Shown: positions 23,961 to 32,964, counted from the stretch's first letter. The stretch: DNA of 47,244 nt from Mordavella massiliensis (GCF_016902415.1 NZ_JACJLV010000020.1:1-47244); one strand, 5' to 3'. Notes: generated by a model not told the origin, from the sequence alone. Numbers and translations: made by a program.

Positions 23961-24646
23961 GTCTGATACCTTCCTCTTTTCCGCAGTTTCTTCTTTTCCG
24001 CCTCCTGCTCTTCCAGACATTTCTGGATCGCTTCATTCAGAGACAGCATTTTTTCATCCAGCGAAGACACCATTTCCGCGCATTCCCGCAGGTCGCGGCT
24101 GATGTACTCCGGCGCGTTTCCTTCGAATTTATAATAGATCTTGTGCTCCAGACTGGCCCAGAAGTCCATGGCGATGGTCCGGATCTGGATCTCCACCTTG
24201 GTGTCCACCACACTGTCTGACAGATAAATGGGTACGGACACCAGCATATGATAACTCTTATACCCGCTTTCCTTGGGGTTCTTGATATAGTCCTTGATGG
24301 ACAGCACTTTTAAGTCGCTCTGGTTTCCGATCATCTCCGCCAGCCGGTAAATGTCTGAGGTAAAGGAGCAGATCAGCCGCACCCCGGCAATATCGTTGAC
24401 GTATTTCACCATATTTTCTATGGAAATTTCATATCCGTTTTTCCTTAATTTCTTTACGATACTCTCCGGCGTCTTGACACGCGTCTTGATGTGCTCGATC
24501 GGATTGTACTGGTGCACATGCTGAAACTCATCGTTCAGGATCTCCAGCTTTGTGCCCACCTCTTTCAGGGCAGATGTGTACAGAAACATGATCGTCTTCC
24601 AGCTGTCCACATCTTCGTAATTTTTGATTGCATTTTCCAAACTCAC
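23945..24646 (-). CDS. relQ: Small alarmone synthetase, RelQ-type
   Basis: The 233-aa protein is a single-domain (p)ppGpp synthetase: HIKTRVKTPESIVKKLRKNG (GTP/ATP-binding, about 54-73), VNDIAGVRLICSFTSDIYRL, IKDYIKNPKESGYKSYHMLV and VEIQIRTIAMDFWASLEHKI (catalytic EIQIRT). There is no hydrolase, TGS or ACT domain. It makes alarmone from GTP or GDP during wall or other stress. The last ~30 residues are a charged coiled coil usual for RelQ. It is cotranscribed with the YitT gene. Confidence 0.93.
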   Translation of the reverse strand: MSLENAIKNYEDVDSWKTIMFLYTSALKEVGTKLEILNDEFQHVHQYNPIEHIKTRVKTPESIVKKLRKNGYEISIENMVKYVNDIAGVRLICSFTSDIYRLAEMIGNQSDLKVLSIKDYIKNPKESGYKSYHMLVSVPIYLSDSVVDTKVEIQIRTIAMDFWASLEHKIYYKFEGNAPEYISRDLRECAEMVSSLDEKMLSLNEAIQKCLEEQEAEKKKLRKRGRYQTCGGN

Positions 24647-24759
24647 TTGTCCTCTCTCCTCTCTTTTCGCGAAGAGCGTATTCCATTATTACTAGTATAT
24701 CATATGGGAAAATGCATGTCATAAATTTCACGTATATTTAATAAAATTTCCTTCCCGCC

Positions 24760-25284
24760 CTAATATTCTATGCCTTCCCTGGCAGTCACACCCTTATCAT
24801 AGGGATGTTTGATCTTGGTCAGCATAGTGGCGTAATCCGCCGCCTCCAGCATGGCTTCCGAGGCTTCATGGCCGGTAAGAAGCACCTCCAGGCCCCTGGG
24901 TTTGTGCTTCAGGAAACTGAGCAGTTTCTCCTCACTCAGCACCCCCAGCTGGACGGCGCAGAGGGCTTCGTCCAGGAGCAGCACGTCAAAGGGCGCGCAG
25001 AACTTAACGATCTCATCCAGCGCCTTATTGTTGTAATGACGCATTTCGGCGCGCTCCGGGCCGTTCATGCGGCTTACAAACTTCACCGGCTCCCTGCCAG
25101 GCAGGCAGGTCACTCCCGGCAGCTCCTCCAGGATCTTTCGTTCACTGGACCCGTTGTCCTTCAGGAACTGGAACACCAGCACGCGAAGTCCCGCGCCCGC
25201 CGCCCGGACCACCTGTCCCACAGCCGCCGTCGTCTTTCCCTTGCCGTCTCCATAATATAAATGAATTTTTCCGGTTCCTAACAT
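24760..25284 (-). CDS. cobO: Cob(I)yrinic acid a,c-diamide adenosyltransferase
   Basis: The 174-aa protein begins IHLYYGDGKGKTTAAVGQVV (P-loop 12-19) and has VLVFQFLKDNGSSE, LLLDEALCAVQLGVL and EVLLTGHEASEAMLEAADYA, all typical of the CobA/CobO/BtuR family that attaches the adenosyl ligand to corrinoids. This makes adenosylcobalamin from scavenged or made corrinoid. It stands alone here; no other corrin genes are seen within the window. Full length. Confidence 0.93.
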   Translation of the reverse strand: MLGTGKIHLYYGDGKGKTTAAVGQVVRAAGAGLRVLVFQFLKDNGSSERKILEELPGVTCLPGREPVKFVSRMNGPERAEMRHYNNKALDEIVKFCAPFDVLLLDEALCAVQLGVLSEEKLLSFLKHKPRGLEVLLTGHEASEAMLEAADYATMLTKIKHPYDKGVTAREGIEY

Positions 25285-25353
25285 ATCGATCCCTCCGCTT
25301 TTTTCTCTCTTGCCAAAATCTATTATAAGCAGAAGCGGGAAAAATGTATAGCA

Positions 25354-26421
25354 CTAAAATTCCAGTTTCATATCTCCAAAGCGGATCCATTTTTTCTTCC
25401 GCATATATTCGGACACGCCAAGGCTGATCGCGGCAGGCAGGATAAACTGGATCACAAGGATCTTAAGAAGCACCACGACCGGGTCTTCTGTCTGTGTCAT
25501 CACCTGCCAGGTCATGATCTGGCCCACCAGCCCTGCGGTTCCCATACCGGAACCGGTGGCGTTGCTGGTCATATGGAACACCATCGTGCCCACCGGGCCT
25601 AGGATAGCGCTGGAAATGATGGCCGGCAGCCAGATCACCGGCTTACGCACGATGTTCGGCACCTGCAGCATAGACGTGCCGATGCCCTGGGCCAGAAGGC
25701 CGCCCACTTTATTTTCCCGGTAGCTGGCCACAGCAAAGCCTACCATGTTGCAGCAGCATCCTACGGTAGCCGCACCCGCCGCCAGGCCGGACAGATTTAA
25801 AATGACGCCCAGCGCCGCCGAGCTGATGGGAAGCGTCAGGATCATGCCCATCAATACGGATACGACCACGCCCATCAGGAAGGGCTGCTGCTCAGTGCCC
25901 CAGTTGATCAGAGACCCCAGCCAGGCCATGAAACCGGAAATGGGCGGTCCCAGGATCAGTCCGGCTGCTCCGCCGGTGCCGATGGAGACCAGAGGCGTCA
26001 CCAGGATATCGATCTTTGTACGGCCGGACACCAGGTGTCCGAAAAAGATGCCGATGTAAGCGGCCAGAAATGCGCCCAGCGGTTCCCCCGGCCCTGCGTA
26101 AACCATAGCGCCCCCTTCTGCCAGTACCGTGCCGGACAGCAAGTTGCTTGCAAATGCTCCGATCATACCGGCCGCGGAGGCAGACACTACCACCAGCGGC
26201 GATTCCTTGAATTTATAGGCCACAGCCGCGCCGATCCCGGCTCCCGTAAGGGAGGCCGCCACTTTTCCAAGCGCATAGATCATATCTCCCGCCGGTCCGC
26301 CGATCAGCGTCCCGATCTGTTGAATGATCGTGCCGATGATCAGAGTCGCGAACAGCCCGTGGGCCATGGCGCTCAATCCGTCAATAAAAAAACGGTCCAA
26401 TGCTTTCTTCAGTCTTTCCAT
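25354..26421 (-). CDS. PTS_EIIC_2-family membrane permease
   Basis: The 355-aa protein has about ten membrane helices, glycine-rich, with SAMAHGLFATLIIGTIIQQI, VVVSASAAGMIGAFASNLL, TPLVSIGTGGAAGLILGPPI and MGMILTLPISSAALGVILNL. These belong to the PTS EIIC type 2 family (PF13303), found as stand-alone proteins without IIA or IIB genes next to them, as here. Substrate unknown; a phosphotransferase role is not proven for the family. The start has an AGGAGAAAATG site. Confidence 0.85.
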   Translation of the reverse strand: MERLKKALDRFFIDGLSAMAHGLFATLIIGTIIQQIGTLIGGPAGDMIYALGKVAASLTGAGIGAAVAYKFKESPLVVVSASAAGMIGAFASNLLSGTVLAEGGAMVYAGPGEPLGAFLAAYIGIFFGHLVSGRTKIDILVTPLVSIGTGGAAGLILGPPISGFMAWLGSLINWGTEQQPFLMGVVVSVLMGMILTLPISSAALGVILNLSGLAAGAATVGCCCNMVGFAVASYRENKVGGLLAQGIGTSMLQVPNIVRKPVIWLPAIISSAILGPVGTMVFHMTSNATGSGMGTAGLVGQIMTWQVMTQTEDPVVVLLKILVIQFILPAAISLGVSEYMRKKKWIRFGDMKLEF

Positions 26422-26607
26422 TTCATTTTCTCCTCATTCTTTACAGCAATAGTTTACATGTGTCTTGTCACCTGAAAAAGTGTATCACAAGGCCCCAAAG
26501 AAGTAAAGAAATATTTTGGGTCTTTACAGGCCTGTCTAAAATTTCTATACTATCCTTACCGGGAAATATCCTGCGCCCGCAGGCCGCCCGGCCGGAGGAG
26601 GAAGCAT

Positions 26608-26871
26608 ATGTTTCGTTTATGGGGAAAAGAATTCAAAGACAACCGACTGGTCCGGGACACCGTCATCTGTGATGATTCCAGCGATACCCGGACTCATAAA
26701 ATCTTTCACGCGCTGGATGAGATCTGCTATCAGTTTGACTTAAGCAAGCCCATCTGGCTGGACTCTACCATCGAGGAATTCCAGCGGCACGCAAAAGCCC
26801 GGTTTACCCAGGACCATTTTGTAGATTCCATTGATTTTGACTATCTGGAGATCCAGGTAATTGAAGAGTAA
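26608..26871 (+). CDS. Conserved hypothetical 87-aa protein
   Basis: A short acidic protein beginning MFRLWGKEFKDNRLVRDTVI and ending DSIDFDYLEIQVIEE. It has no signal or membrane segment. A strong GGAGGAGG site stands before the ATG, and a terminator follows the stop. Small proteins of this form are common in Lachnospiraceae without assigned function, as far as I recall. Divergent from the PTS gene and convergent with the tRNA-Gly. Confidence 0.75.
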   Translation: MFRLWGKEFKDNRLVRDTVICDDSSDTRTHKIFHALDEICYQFDLSKPIWLDSTIEEFQRHAKARFTQDHFVDSIDFDYLEIQVIEE

Positions 26872-26900
26872 GCGCCTGTAGGATTTTCCATATCAAAATA

Positions 26901-26940
26901 AGCCGGAAACATTGATTCTTCAATGCCTCCGGCTCTTTTC
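26901..26940. terminator. Bidirectional terminator
   Basis: AGCCGGA/TCCGGCT with inner CATTGA/TCAATG forms a 13-bp interrupted stem. T-rich runs follow on both strands (CTTTTC on plus, TTATTTTG on minus), so it can end both the small ORF and the tRNA-Gly transcript. Confidence 0.75.
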
Positions 26941-26941
26941 A

Positions 26942-27012
26942 AGCAGATGACGGGAGTCGAACCCGCCTCCCCAGCTTGGGAAGCTGGTGTTCTACCGATG
27001 AACTACATCTGC
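26942..27012 (-). tRNA. tRNA-Gly (anticodon CCC)
   Basis: On the minus strand GCAGATG pairs with CATCTGC, with discriminator T. The anticodon stem CCAGC/GCTGG encloses TTCCCAA, anticodon CCC. The T arm reads GGCGGGTTCGACTCCCGTC. CCA is not encoded. Confidence 0.95.
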
Positions 27013-27064
27013 ATGAAAGTCATTATAATACATTTGCAGAGAAAATGCAAATATCTGGTAAAAT

Positions 27065-27397
27065 TTACAGGATCTCTTTGACCCCGCTGATCTGATCCAG
27101 ACGGATGATCTTTATTATCTTCTTCTTTTTCTCTTCACATACCATTTCCAGCCACTGATCGTCCAGATCCCGCAAAACACCCTTCTGGCTGTGGATCACC
27201 CCGATCCCGAACATGGGATCCTTTACCACAACTTCGATGGTCCGTCCCAGATACCCCGGCAGGATCTCCGACCATCCATTTTCATCCTTCTGCGCCGCTT
27301 TTTTCGCGTCCTTCTCTTCTTTTTCCAAATGCGTACACAGAAAATATATCCCGTATCCCAGCAAAAATACCATCAAAACCATCAACGCAGTTGTCAT
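27065..27397 (-). CDS. Small single-helix membrane protein
   Basis: I take the ATG at 27397 (MTTALMVLMVFLLGYGIYFL), which follows AAAAGGAGAACTG, giving 110 aa. One N-terminal helix (about 3-22) is followed by a lysine/glutamate segment and a soluble domain GRTIEVVVKDPMFGIGVIHS and KKIIKIIRLDQISGV, which looks like a small beta-barrel. It lies 4 nt after the XRE regulator gene, so the pair is likely one transcript and may act together. Function unknown. Confidence 0.7.
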   Translation of the reverse strand: MTTALMVLMVFLLGYGIYFLCTHLEKEEKDAKKAAQKDENGWSEILPGYLGRTIEVVVKDPMFGIGVIHSQKGVLRDLDDQWLEMVCEEKKKKIIKIIRLDQISGVKEIL

Positions 27398-27401
27398 AGT
27401 A

Positions 27402-27935
27402 TCAGTTCTCCTTTTCATTTTCTTCCACAAAAGATGCACCGATGATCATCGAATGCTCCACTTCCCGCACCACCGTTTCCTTTTGAAAGATGGCATCTTC
27501 CTTTTTTCTCTCATATTCGATCCTGACCCGGCGCTCTCCCACTTCCAGGATCCGGACATTGGCATTATTTAGCAGGCCGTCCATCACGGCGTCTATTGTA
27601 TTCTCTTCCGTAAATTCCAGCTGGCAGCGCCGCCCTTCCAGCTTCTTAAGAATATGAAGATCCACGGCCGGCGCTTTCGGCGCGTCTTCGCCCGGCGCTT
27701 CCCTCTCCCCTGCAAACCCTGCCAGTTCATCCAGGCTGATCCGGTAAATGGCCGCCAGTTCCGCCGCTTTATCCAGGGCAGGCGCTCCCTGGCCACATTC
27801 CCAGTTTGAGATGGTCTGCCTGGTAACAGATAACCGGTCCGCTATCTCCTGCTGACTGTATCCGTGTTTTTTCCGAAGTTCTACCAGCCGCTCGCCAAGA
27901 GAGCCGGCGCTGTCTCTATTTCCATCTTTTCCCAT
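27402..27935 (-). CDS. XRE-family transcriptional regulator
   Basis: The 177-aa protein has an N-terminal Cro/CI helix-turn-helix (LVELRKKHGYSQQEIADRLS, then VTRQTISNWECGQGAPALDK) of the clostridial RQTISNWE type, a linker rich in Ala/Pro/Glu, and a C-terminal ~85-residue domain with KKLEGRRCQLEFTEENTIDA and IGASFVEENEKEN that I do not recognise. The regulator is cotranscribed with a one-helix membrane protein, a common pairing in which the membrane partner gives the signal. Confidence 0.85.
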   Translation of the reverse strand: MGKDGNRDSAGSLGERLVELRKKHGYSQQEIADRLSVTRQTISNWECGQGAPALDKAAELAAIYRISLDELAGFAGEREAPGEDAPKAPAVDLHILKKLEGRRCQLEFTEENTIDAVMDGLLNNANVRILEVGERRVRIEYERKKEDAIFQKETVVREVEHSMIIGASFVEENEKEN

Positions 27936-28037
27936 GCTGCATTCTTCCCTTTCAGAAACTATCTTTCCTTCAGAATACCAGACCCTTTGTCAAATTGCCA
28001 GCAAATCACTTTGGAACCTGCGCAAAAAAATTTACGT

Positions 28038-28079
28038 AAACGGGGACGGGGGATTTTTAAAAATCCCCCGTCCCCATTT
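28038..28079. repeat. Perfect 34-bp palindrome, REP-like
   Basis: Positions 28042-28075 are a perfect palindrome made of GGGGACGGGGGA, T5, A5 and the complement; AAA/TTT flanks extend it to 28038-28079 with one mismatch. Its form, a G-rich arm around A/T, resembles REP-type repeats moved by RAYT-like Y1 transposases in clostridia. No transposase gene is near. It may also work as a transcription stop. Confidence 0.75.
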
Positions 28080-28092
28080 GAATGTCTACGTT

Positions 28093-28224
28093 TTACTGCG
28101 CCACAGCATAAGGCTTTCTCTTGAAAATCTCCCTTGCTTTCGCGTCTACTTTTGATTCCATGATGTAGTAAGATCTCATCATATCTGCCTTGATCCTTTT
28201 CCGGTTCCTGCGTTCTTTCTGCAT
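28093..28224 (-). CDS. Small basic 43-aa ORF
   Basis: A 43-codon frame, MQKERRNRKRIKADMMRSYY then IMESKVDAKAREIFKRKPYA ending VAQ, starts at 28224 with GAGGT at a good distance. It is very basic and helical. No family recognised. It lies between the palindrome and the GH32 gene, on the minus strand, and may be a real small protein. Confidence 0.4.
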   Translation of the reverse strand: MQKERRNRKRIKADMMRSYYIMESKVDAKAREIFKRKPYAVAQ

Positions 28225-28321
28225 ACTCGTCTACCTCACAATCTCTAAAAGTCTCATTGCTGACAGTCTAGCACAGGATTGTGAGAAACGAATGAAGGCA
28301 AGGTCAAATCCAGGTAAAAGA

Positions 28322-29662
28322 TCATTCTGTGTATTCTTTTTCCACCAGCAGTTCTTCCACTTTCCCTGCCAGTTTTTTCTTTAATCCGTATACCACATGG
28401 GTGATCACATACTGCCCGTTGTTGACGAACACTTCCACCAGATGGGGCGACACGAAGATATCCAGTGTGTTTTCTGCGCGGCCCGTCTCCGGCGTTTCTG
28501 CCCGGGTGCGGTAATTTTTCAGATCCGGAAATACTTCGCTGCGGTCGGTCGTCACGCGGCCGTCTTCCACGCTGATCCTGTAACCACAGACATTCAGGGC
28601 CTCGCCTTCTTTCATGGATGTGCGGATCCGGAAGGGATGGCCTTCCGGGACGTCGTCCGGGGACAGGCATCTTTTGGAGTAAAGTGCGTCTACATTTGGA
28701 TGGACGCGGAATGAAATATGTCCGTTCTCCACCTCCACCACCCGGGGCATGCTCATCATGCCGATCCACGGACCCCGGCCATCCGGATCGTCCTTCACCG
28801 GCTCCGGCATCCGGATCCAGCCAATGATCACCCGGCGGCCAGCTTCGTCCAGGGCGGTCTGGGGCGCATAAAAGTCCAGACCGTAATCTACAAACCGGAA
28901 GTCGCCGCGAAGCTTCATCTCGCACTGGGGAAGCTTGAAATCTGCCAGCCCGCATTTTGCATGGTGGCGGTGTTCGATCCCGGCTTCAGTCACGTTCATG
29001 GGGGAGCCCAGGATCACATACTGTTCTCCGATCCGGAAAATGTCCGGGCACTCCAGGGTCTCTCCAAAGGCCTCGTCCCGGCATTCCCCGGCAAATTCCC
29101 AGTTAAGGCCGTCCGGGCTTTTGAAAAACAGGGCTCTTCCGACCTTTTTCCGATAAGTGCTTCCCAGGATCATGTAACACGTTCCGTCTTCTCTCCATAC
29201 CTTGGGATCTCTGGTGTCTTTGGGATCGCCTTTTTCCTTATCCCGGATCACCGGGATCAGCAGGCGCTTCTGTCCCCAGTTATCAAAATGCCGTCCGTCC
29301 TCTGAGATCAGCATGGCCTGGGAAGACTCAAAGCTGTCATGAATGCTGCAATGGATATCCTCTTCATTGGTTTCCAGATATTTCACTCCTGTATAATAGA
29401 GGTACAGCTTTCCATCCACTTCCAGCGCGCTTCCGGAAAATATGCCGTTCCGGTCGTACCCTTTGGTGGGGAACAAAGCCACGCCCAGATGCTCCCAGTG
29501 CACCAGGTCCTGGCTCACCGCATGGCCCCAGTGCATGGTCCCCCAGCGGGTCCCGTAAGGGAAATACTGGTAAAACAGATGATATTCTCCTTGATAGTAG
29601 ATAAACCCGTTGGGGTCGTTGATCCAGCCGCCCGGGGCCTTCAAATGTAAGCTGTCTTTCAT
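28322..29662 (-). CDS. Glycoside hydrolase family 32 (sucrose/fructan hydrolase)
   Basis: The 446-aa protein shows GH32 motifs: nucleophile in APGGWINDPNGF (Asp16), YHLFYQYFPYGTRWG, HWGHAVSQDLVHW, transition-state RDP in TRDPKVW (151-153) and acid/base in ETLECPD (Glu204-Cys205). No signal peptide, so it acts in the cytoplasm on imported sucrose, kestose or short fructans; the beta-sandwich domain is short. It is the last gene of the ABC transporter operon divergent from lacI. A 16-nt unit repeated with a 17-nt period (29705-29737) sits just upstream. Confidence 0.93.
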   Translation of the reverse strand: MKDSLHLKAPGGWINDPNGFIYYQGEYHLFYQYFPYGTRWGTMHWGHAVSQDLVHWEHLGVALFPTKGYDRNGIFSGSALEVDGKLYLYYTGVKYLETNEEDIHCSIHDSFESSQAMLISEDGRHFDNWGQKRLLIPVIRDKEKGDPKDTRDPKVWREDGTCYMILGSTYRKKVGRALFFKSPDGLNWEFAGECRDEAFGETLECPDIFRIGEQYVILGSPMNVTEAGIEHRHHAKCGLADFKLPQCEMKLRGDFRFVDYGLDFYAPQTALDEAGRRVIIGWIRMPEPVKDDPDGRGPWIGMMSMPRVVEVENGHISFRVHPNVDALYSKRCLSPDDVPEGHPFRIRTSMKEGEALNVCGYRISVEDGRVTTDRSEVFPDLKNYRTRAETPETGRAENTLDIFVSPHLVEVFVNNGQYVITHVVYGLKKKLAGKVEELLVEKEYTE

Positions 29663-29704
29663 GATGTCTCAAGCCTCGTTTCTTTTTCTTGGTTTCGCAA
29701 TCTC

Positions 29705-29737
29705 TGTGATTCTTTTGATTTTGTGATTCTTTTGATT
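29705..29737. repeat. Tandem 16-nt direct repeat
   Basis: TGTGATTCTTTTGATT occurs at 29705-29720 and 29722-29737, between the permease stop and the GH32 start. Possibly slipped-strand duplication; no function seen. Confidence 0.6.
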
Positions 29738-29775
29738 CCAACGGATTGTTCCGTGCTCCGCACTCTCACAATCCG

Positions 29776-30636
29776 CTACTTTACTGCTCCTGCCACTACT
29801 CCGCCGATGATCTGCTTCTGCAAAGCTACATACAGGATCATGATCGGGATCACGCATAACAGAAGTCCTGCCATGATTGTACCATAATCTGCCGAGTATG
29901 TACCATAGAAACTATAAGTGGACAGCGGCAGTGTCAGAAGTTCTTTGTCCGTCAGCACCAGAGACGGCAGAAGGAAGTCGTTCCAGAATGCCATGGAATT
30001 CAGGATCACCATTGTGGAAATGATGGGCTTCAGAAGCGGAAGCACAATCTTAAAAAATGTCTGGGAACGGGTGCAGCCGTCGATGCAGGCCGCCTCTTCC
30101 AGCGCGATGGGTACATTTCCTCTGATGAATCCGTGGAACATGAACACCGACATGGCCATGGAAAATCCGGTATGCATAAAGATCAGCGTCAGCCGGTGAT
30201 TCAGGATATTTAAGGTTCCTCCGTAAATGCTGACCAGCGGGATCATGATGGCCTGGAACGGGATGATCATGGACGCCACCATCAGCGCGAATGTCAGCTT
30301 GGACACTGCATTGTTATGGCGGACAATATAGTAGGCCAGCATCGCCGCCAGGATCGTTACCAGTACCGTTGCAGACACGGTTACGATCAGGGAGTTTTTA
30401 AAAGCATTTAAGAAGTCCATCTGGGTAAATGCTTTCTCAAAGTTATCAAAGGACAGTCCTTTGATGGTAAAGAGCCAGGAGAAGGGGCTCTTAATGATGT
30501 CTCTTTTTTCCTTCAGAGAATTGATCACTACCATCAGGAAGGGGAACATATATGCAATAAACACGATGATCAGGCCGATCATTGCCAGCGCATTTGCCAG
30601 TTTTCTTTTATTTCCTCCGATTGTCGATTTCTTCAT
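29776..30636 (-). CDS. Sugar ABC transporter permease, MalG type
   Basis: The 286-aa permease has six helices and the MalG EAA loop (PIALEEAACIDGCTRSQTFF), with AYYIVRHNNAVSKLTFALMV. It forms the inner-membrane channel with the MalF-type partner whose stop shares a base with this start. No ATPase gene is encoded here; a shared MsmK-type ATPase elsewhere would be needed. It delivers oligosaccharide to the GH32 enzyme. Confidence 0.93.
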   Translation of the reverse strand: MKKSTIGGNKRKLANALAMIGLIIVFIAYMFPFLMVVINSLKEKRDIIKSPFSWLFTIKGLSFDNFEKAFTQMDFLNAFKNSLIVTVSATVLVTILAAMLAYYIVRHNNAVSKLTFALMVASMIIPFQAIMIPLVSIYGGTLNILNHRLTLIFMHTGFSMAMSVFMFHGFIRGNVPIALEEAACIDGCTRSQTFFKIVLPLLKPIISTMVILNSMAFWNDFLLPSLVLTDKELLTLPLSTYSFYGTYSADYGTIMAGLLLCVIPIMILYVALQKQIIGGVVAGAVK

Positions 30637-31508
30637 TATGCTTCCACCTCCTGCTTCTTGGTCAGATATACCTGCAGACCGCTGATCACAGCCACGATGA
30701 TGAACAGGATCAGTGCCTCTGCCTGGCCTACGCCAAACTGTCTGGATGTAAAGGCTTTCTCATATACATGCATTGCCGCCATTTCTGTGGTTCCATAAGG
30801 CGCGCCGCCGGTCAGTGACAGGTTCACATCGTATACCATAAATGCTCTTGACAGGGTTAAGAAGAGGCAGATGGTGATGGACGACATCATCAGCGGCAGG
30901 ATGATACTTTTCAGTTTAACCCATCCCGTGGCGCCGTCGATGCTGGCCGCTTCCATTACGTCTTCATTGAGCCCCATAAAGCCGGCCACATAGATCAGGA
31001 TCATGTACCCGGAGAGCTGCCATACGCTGACTACCACCAGCGCCACAAAAGCGTTCGTGGGATCTGACAGCCAGGACGCTTCGAAAAGCTTCCAGCCTGT
31101 GGTCTCGCCAATGCTGACAAAGACGCGGGAGAACACGAACTGCCAGATATATCCAAGGACGATACCTCCGATCAGGTTCGGGGTAAAGAATCCGGCCCGG
31201 AAGAAGTTCTGGCCCTTGATCCCTCTGGTTAAAAGATACGCAATAGCAAACGCGATCACATTTACAATTACCACAACAAACACAACATATTTAAATGTTA
31301 ATAACAGCGAGGTCCAGAACTGGCTGTCTCTCATCACGCCCCCGAAGTTCTCAAGACCTACAAAATTTTTCACCGAAGCCACGCCGTCCCAGTCTGTCAG
31401 CGTCAGATAGACACCGTAAATGAACGGGACGATCACGACCGCCAGGAAACAAAACAGTCCCGGCAGGGCGAACATACAGAACTCTTTTCCTCCATGTTTT
31501 GTTCTCAT
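30636..31508 (-). CDS. Sugar ABC transporter permease, MalF type
   Basis: The 290-aa permease has six helices, starting FALPGLFCFLAVVIVPFIYG, and the MalF EAA loop (EDVMEAASIDGATGWVKLKS). It pairs with the MalG-type protein, sharing one base at the junction. It lies 15 nt after the binding-protein gene. Standard CUT1 (carbohydrate uptake) organisation. Confidence 0.93.
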   Translation of the reverse strand: MRTKHGGKEFCMFALPGLFCFLAVVIVPFIYGVYLTLTDWDGVASVKNFVGLENFGGVMRDSQFWTSLLLTFKYVVFVVVIVNVIAFAIAYLLTRGIKGQNFFRAGFFTPNLIGGIVLGYIWQFVFSRVFVSIGETTGWKLFEASWLSDPTNAFVALVVVSVWQLSGYMILIYVAGFMGLNEDVMEAASIDGATGWVKLKSIILPLMMSSITICLFLTLSRAFMVYDVNLSLTGGAPYGTTEMAAMHVYEKAFTSRQFGVGQAEALILFIIVAVISGLQVYLTKKQEVEA

Positions 31509-31523
31509 AACTCTTCCTCCCTT

Positions 31524-32906
31524 TTACTCCTGCTCTGCCCAGTAATCCTCAATATCCCTGATCAGTTCCTTCCGGTCGCACCGGTCTGCCATGTATTTCT
31601 GCATCGCGGCGCCCAGTACGGACCAGTGGTCGTTGGGAACGATGGCAGAGGCATTGAAGGTTGTTCCTGCGTGTACCTGTTCATAGATATTTTTGCTTAA
31701 CGGATCCGAAGGTTCATACGGATTATTCTGGAAAGGCGGAATGATGTTGCAGGTCTTTACCAGCATCTGCTGGCCGATCTCGCTAAAGACGATCCAGTTT
31801 AAAAATTCCTTTGCAGCCGCCTTCTCTTCTTCGGTTGCCACCTGTCCGTCCAGCATCACCTGCTTGGACGGGGACGCCTGAATCTTCTGATTGGCAAAAT
31901 CATCCGGATCATTATTCATAAAATATGGCAGGAATCCGTATGCTTCGTCTTCCTCTGCGCCTGCGTCCTGTAAGTTGGGCCATGCCCAGTTGCCGTTAAA
32001 CCAGAAAGCCGTCTTGCCGTCTACCAGGTCGATGGCCATCTCATCATAGTCAGCGCCTAAGGGATCTGCTTTTGCCACGTTGTATTTTTTCAGGATATCA
32101 AACATGTCCAGGAATTCCGACATCCGGTCATACTTGTTCAGATCCAGGTCTCCGGCCTTGATCTCCTCGATCGCTTCCGCCGCCCCGTCTGAAGTCCCGT
32201 CATAGGTCTCATAAATATACTGGAGATGATGGGCTCCTACAGACCAGTCGTCCTTTGCAAGGGAAATGGGTTTTTCAATCCCTGCATCCACCAGCCGGTC
32301 CAGAAGTTCTACAAAGTCATCCTGCGTCTGGATGGTTTTCGGATCAAAGGTCTCTCCCAGCGCATCCTCGATCACTTTCTGGTTATAGATGATGCCCCGT
32401 CCCTCAATACAGAGTGGGAAACTGTATACCTTTCCATTTACCGTAGTCAGATAGCCTTCTGCCTGCGCGGTCCATGGCTCGCCGGACAGATCCTCGCCTT
32501 TTTCTTCGGCCAGGGCGATGACGTCCGTAGTATCCAGGATCATCAGTGTGGGCGGAGTGCCGGAATTATAAAGGCTTACCACCTTTGTGTAGGGAGAATC
32601 GCCGTCCGTCACAGGCATAACCTCCACATGCACCCCGGATTTTTCTTCAAACACCTTTCCCATCTCTTCTAATGCCGTCTGGATCTCTGCCTTGGAATTC
32701 AAAAGCGTAATGCTGGTTCCTTCAAGAGACGTATCATATTCAAACGTATCTATGGATGTATCAATGGGAACTGTCTTTTCTTCTTCATTCGGGTCATCCG
32801 GATCACTTGCAAATCCAAACCGGACGCCGCAGCCCGTCAGCATGGTCAGCATCAGAGCCGCCGCAATTCCCAGGGTCAGCACTCTTGATGCAAATCGTTT
32901 CTTCAT
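31524..32906 (-). CDS. Sugar-binding lipoprotein of a CUT1 ABC transporter
   Basis: The 460-aa protein has a lipoprotein signal (LMLTMLTGCGVRFG, Cys near 26), an acidic Asp/Glu linker, and the extracellular solute-binding type 1 fold with SLYNSGTPPTLMILDTTDVI, MAIDLVDGKTAFWFNGNWAW and ASPSKQVMLDGQVATEEEKA. It captures the oligosaccharide outside the membrane. First gene of the operon, under the promoter and palindromic operator at 32937-33000. Confidence 0.93.
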   Translation of the reverse strand: MKKRFASRVLTLGIAAALMLTMLTGCGVRFGFASDPDDPNEEEKTVPIDTSIDTFEYDTSLEGTSITLLNSKAEIQTALEEMGKVFEEKSGVHVEVMPVTDGDSPYTKVVSLYNSGTPPTLMILDTTDVIALAEEKGEDLSGEPWTAQAEGYLTTVNGKVYSFPLCIEGRGIIYNQKVIEDALGETFDPKTIQTQDDFVELLDRLVDAGIEKPISLAKDDWSVGAHHLQYIYETYDGTSDGAAEAIEEIKAGDLDLNKYDRMSEFLDMFDILKKYNVAKADPLGADYDEMAIDLVDGKTAFWFNGNWAWPNLQDAGAEEDEAYGFLPYFMNNDPDDFANQKIQASPSKQVMLDGQVATEEEKAAAKEFLNWIVFSEIGQQMLVKTCNIIPPFQNNPYEPSDPLSKNIYEQVHAGTTFNASAIVPNDHWSVLGAAMQKYMADRCDRKELIRDIEDYWAEQE

Positions 32907-32936
32907 AGTTTCTCCTCCTTAAGCTTTTTTCGTTGT

Positions 32937-32964
32937 GTAACCGGTAAAGTAACCGGTTACTTTA
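32937..32964. promoter_or_regulatory. LacI-type operator in the transporter 5' region
   Basis: A perfect 20-bp palindrome, TAAAGTAACC and its complement, occupies 32945-32964; a further GTAACCGG half-site lies at 32937-32944. The palindrome is downstream of the -10 (32972-32977) of the minus-strand promoter, so a bound repressor would block elongation or initiation. The central CCGG with flanks is usual for LacI-family operators. Confidence 0.7.
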
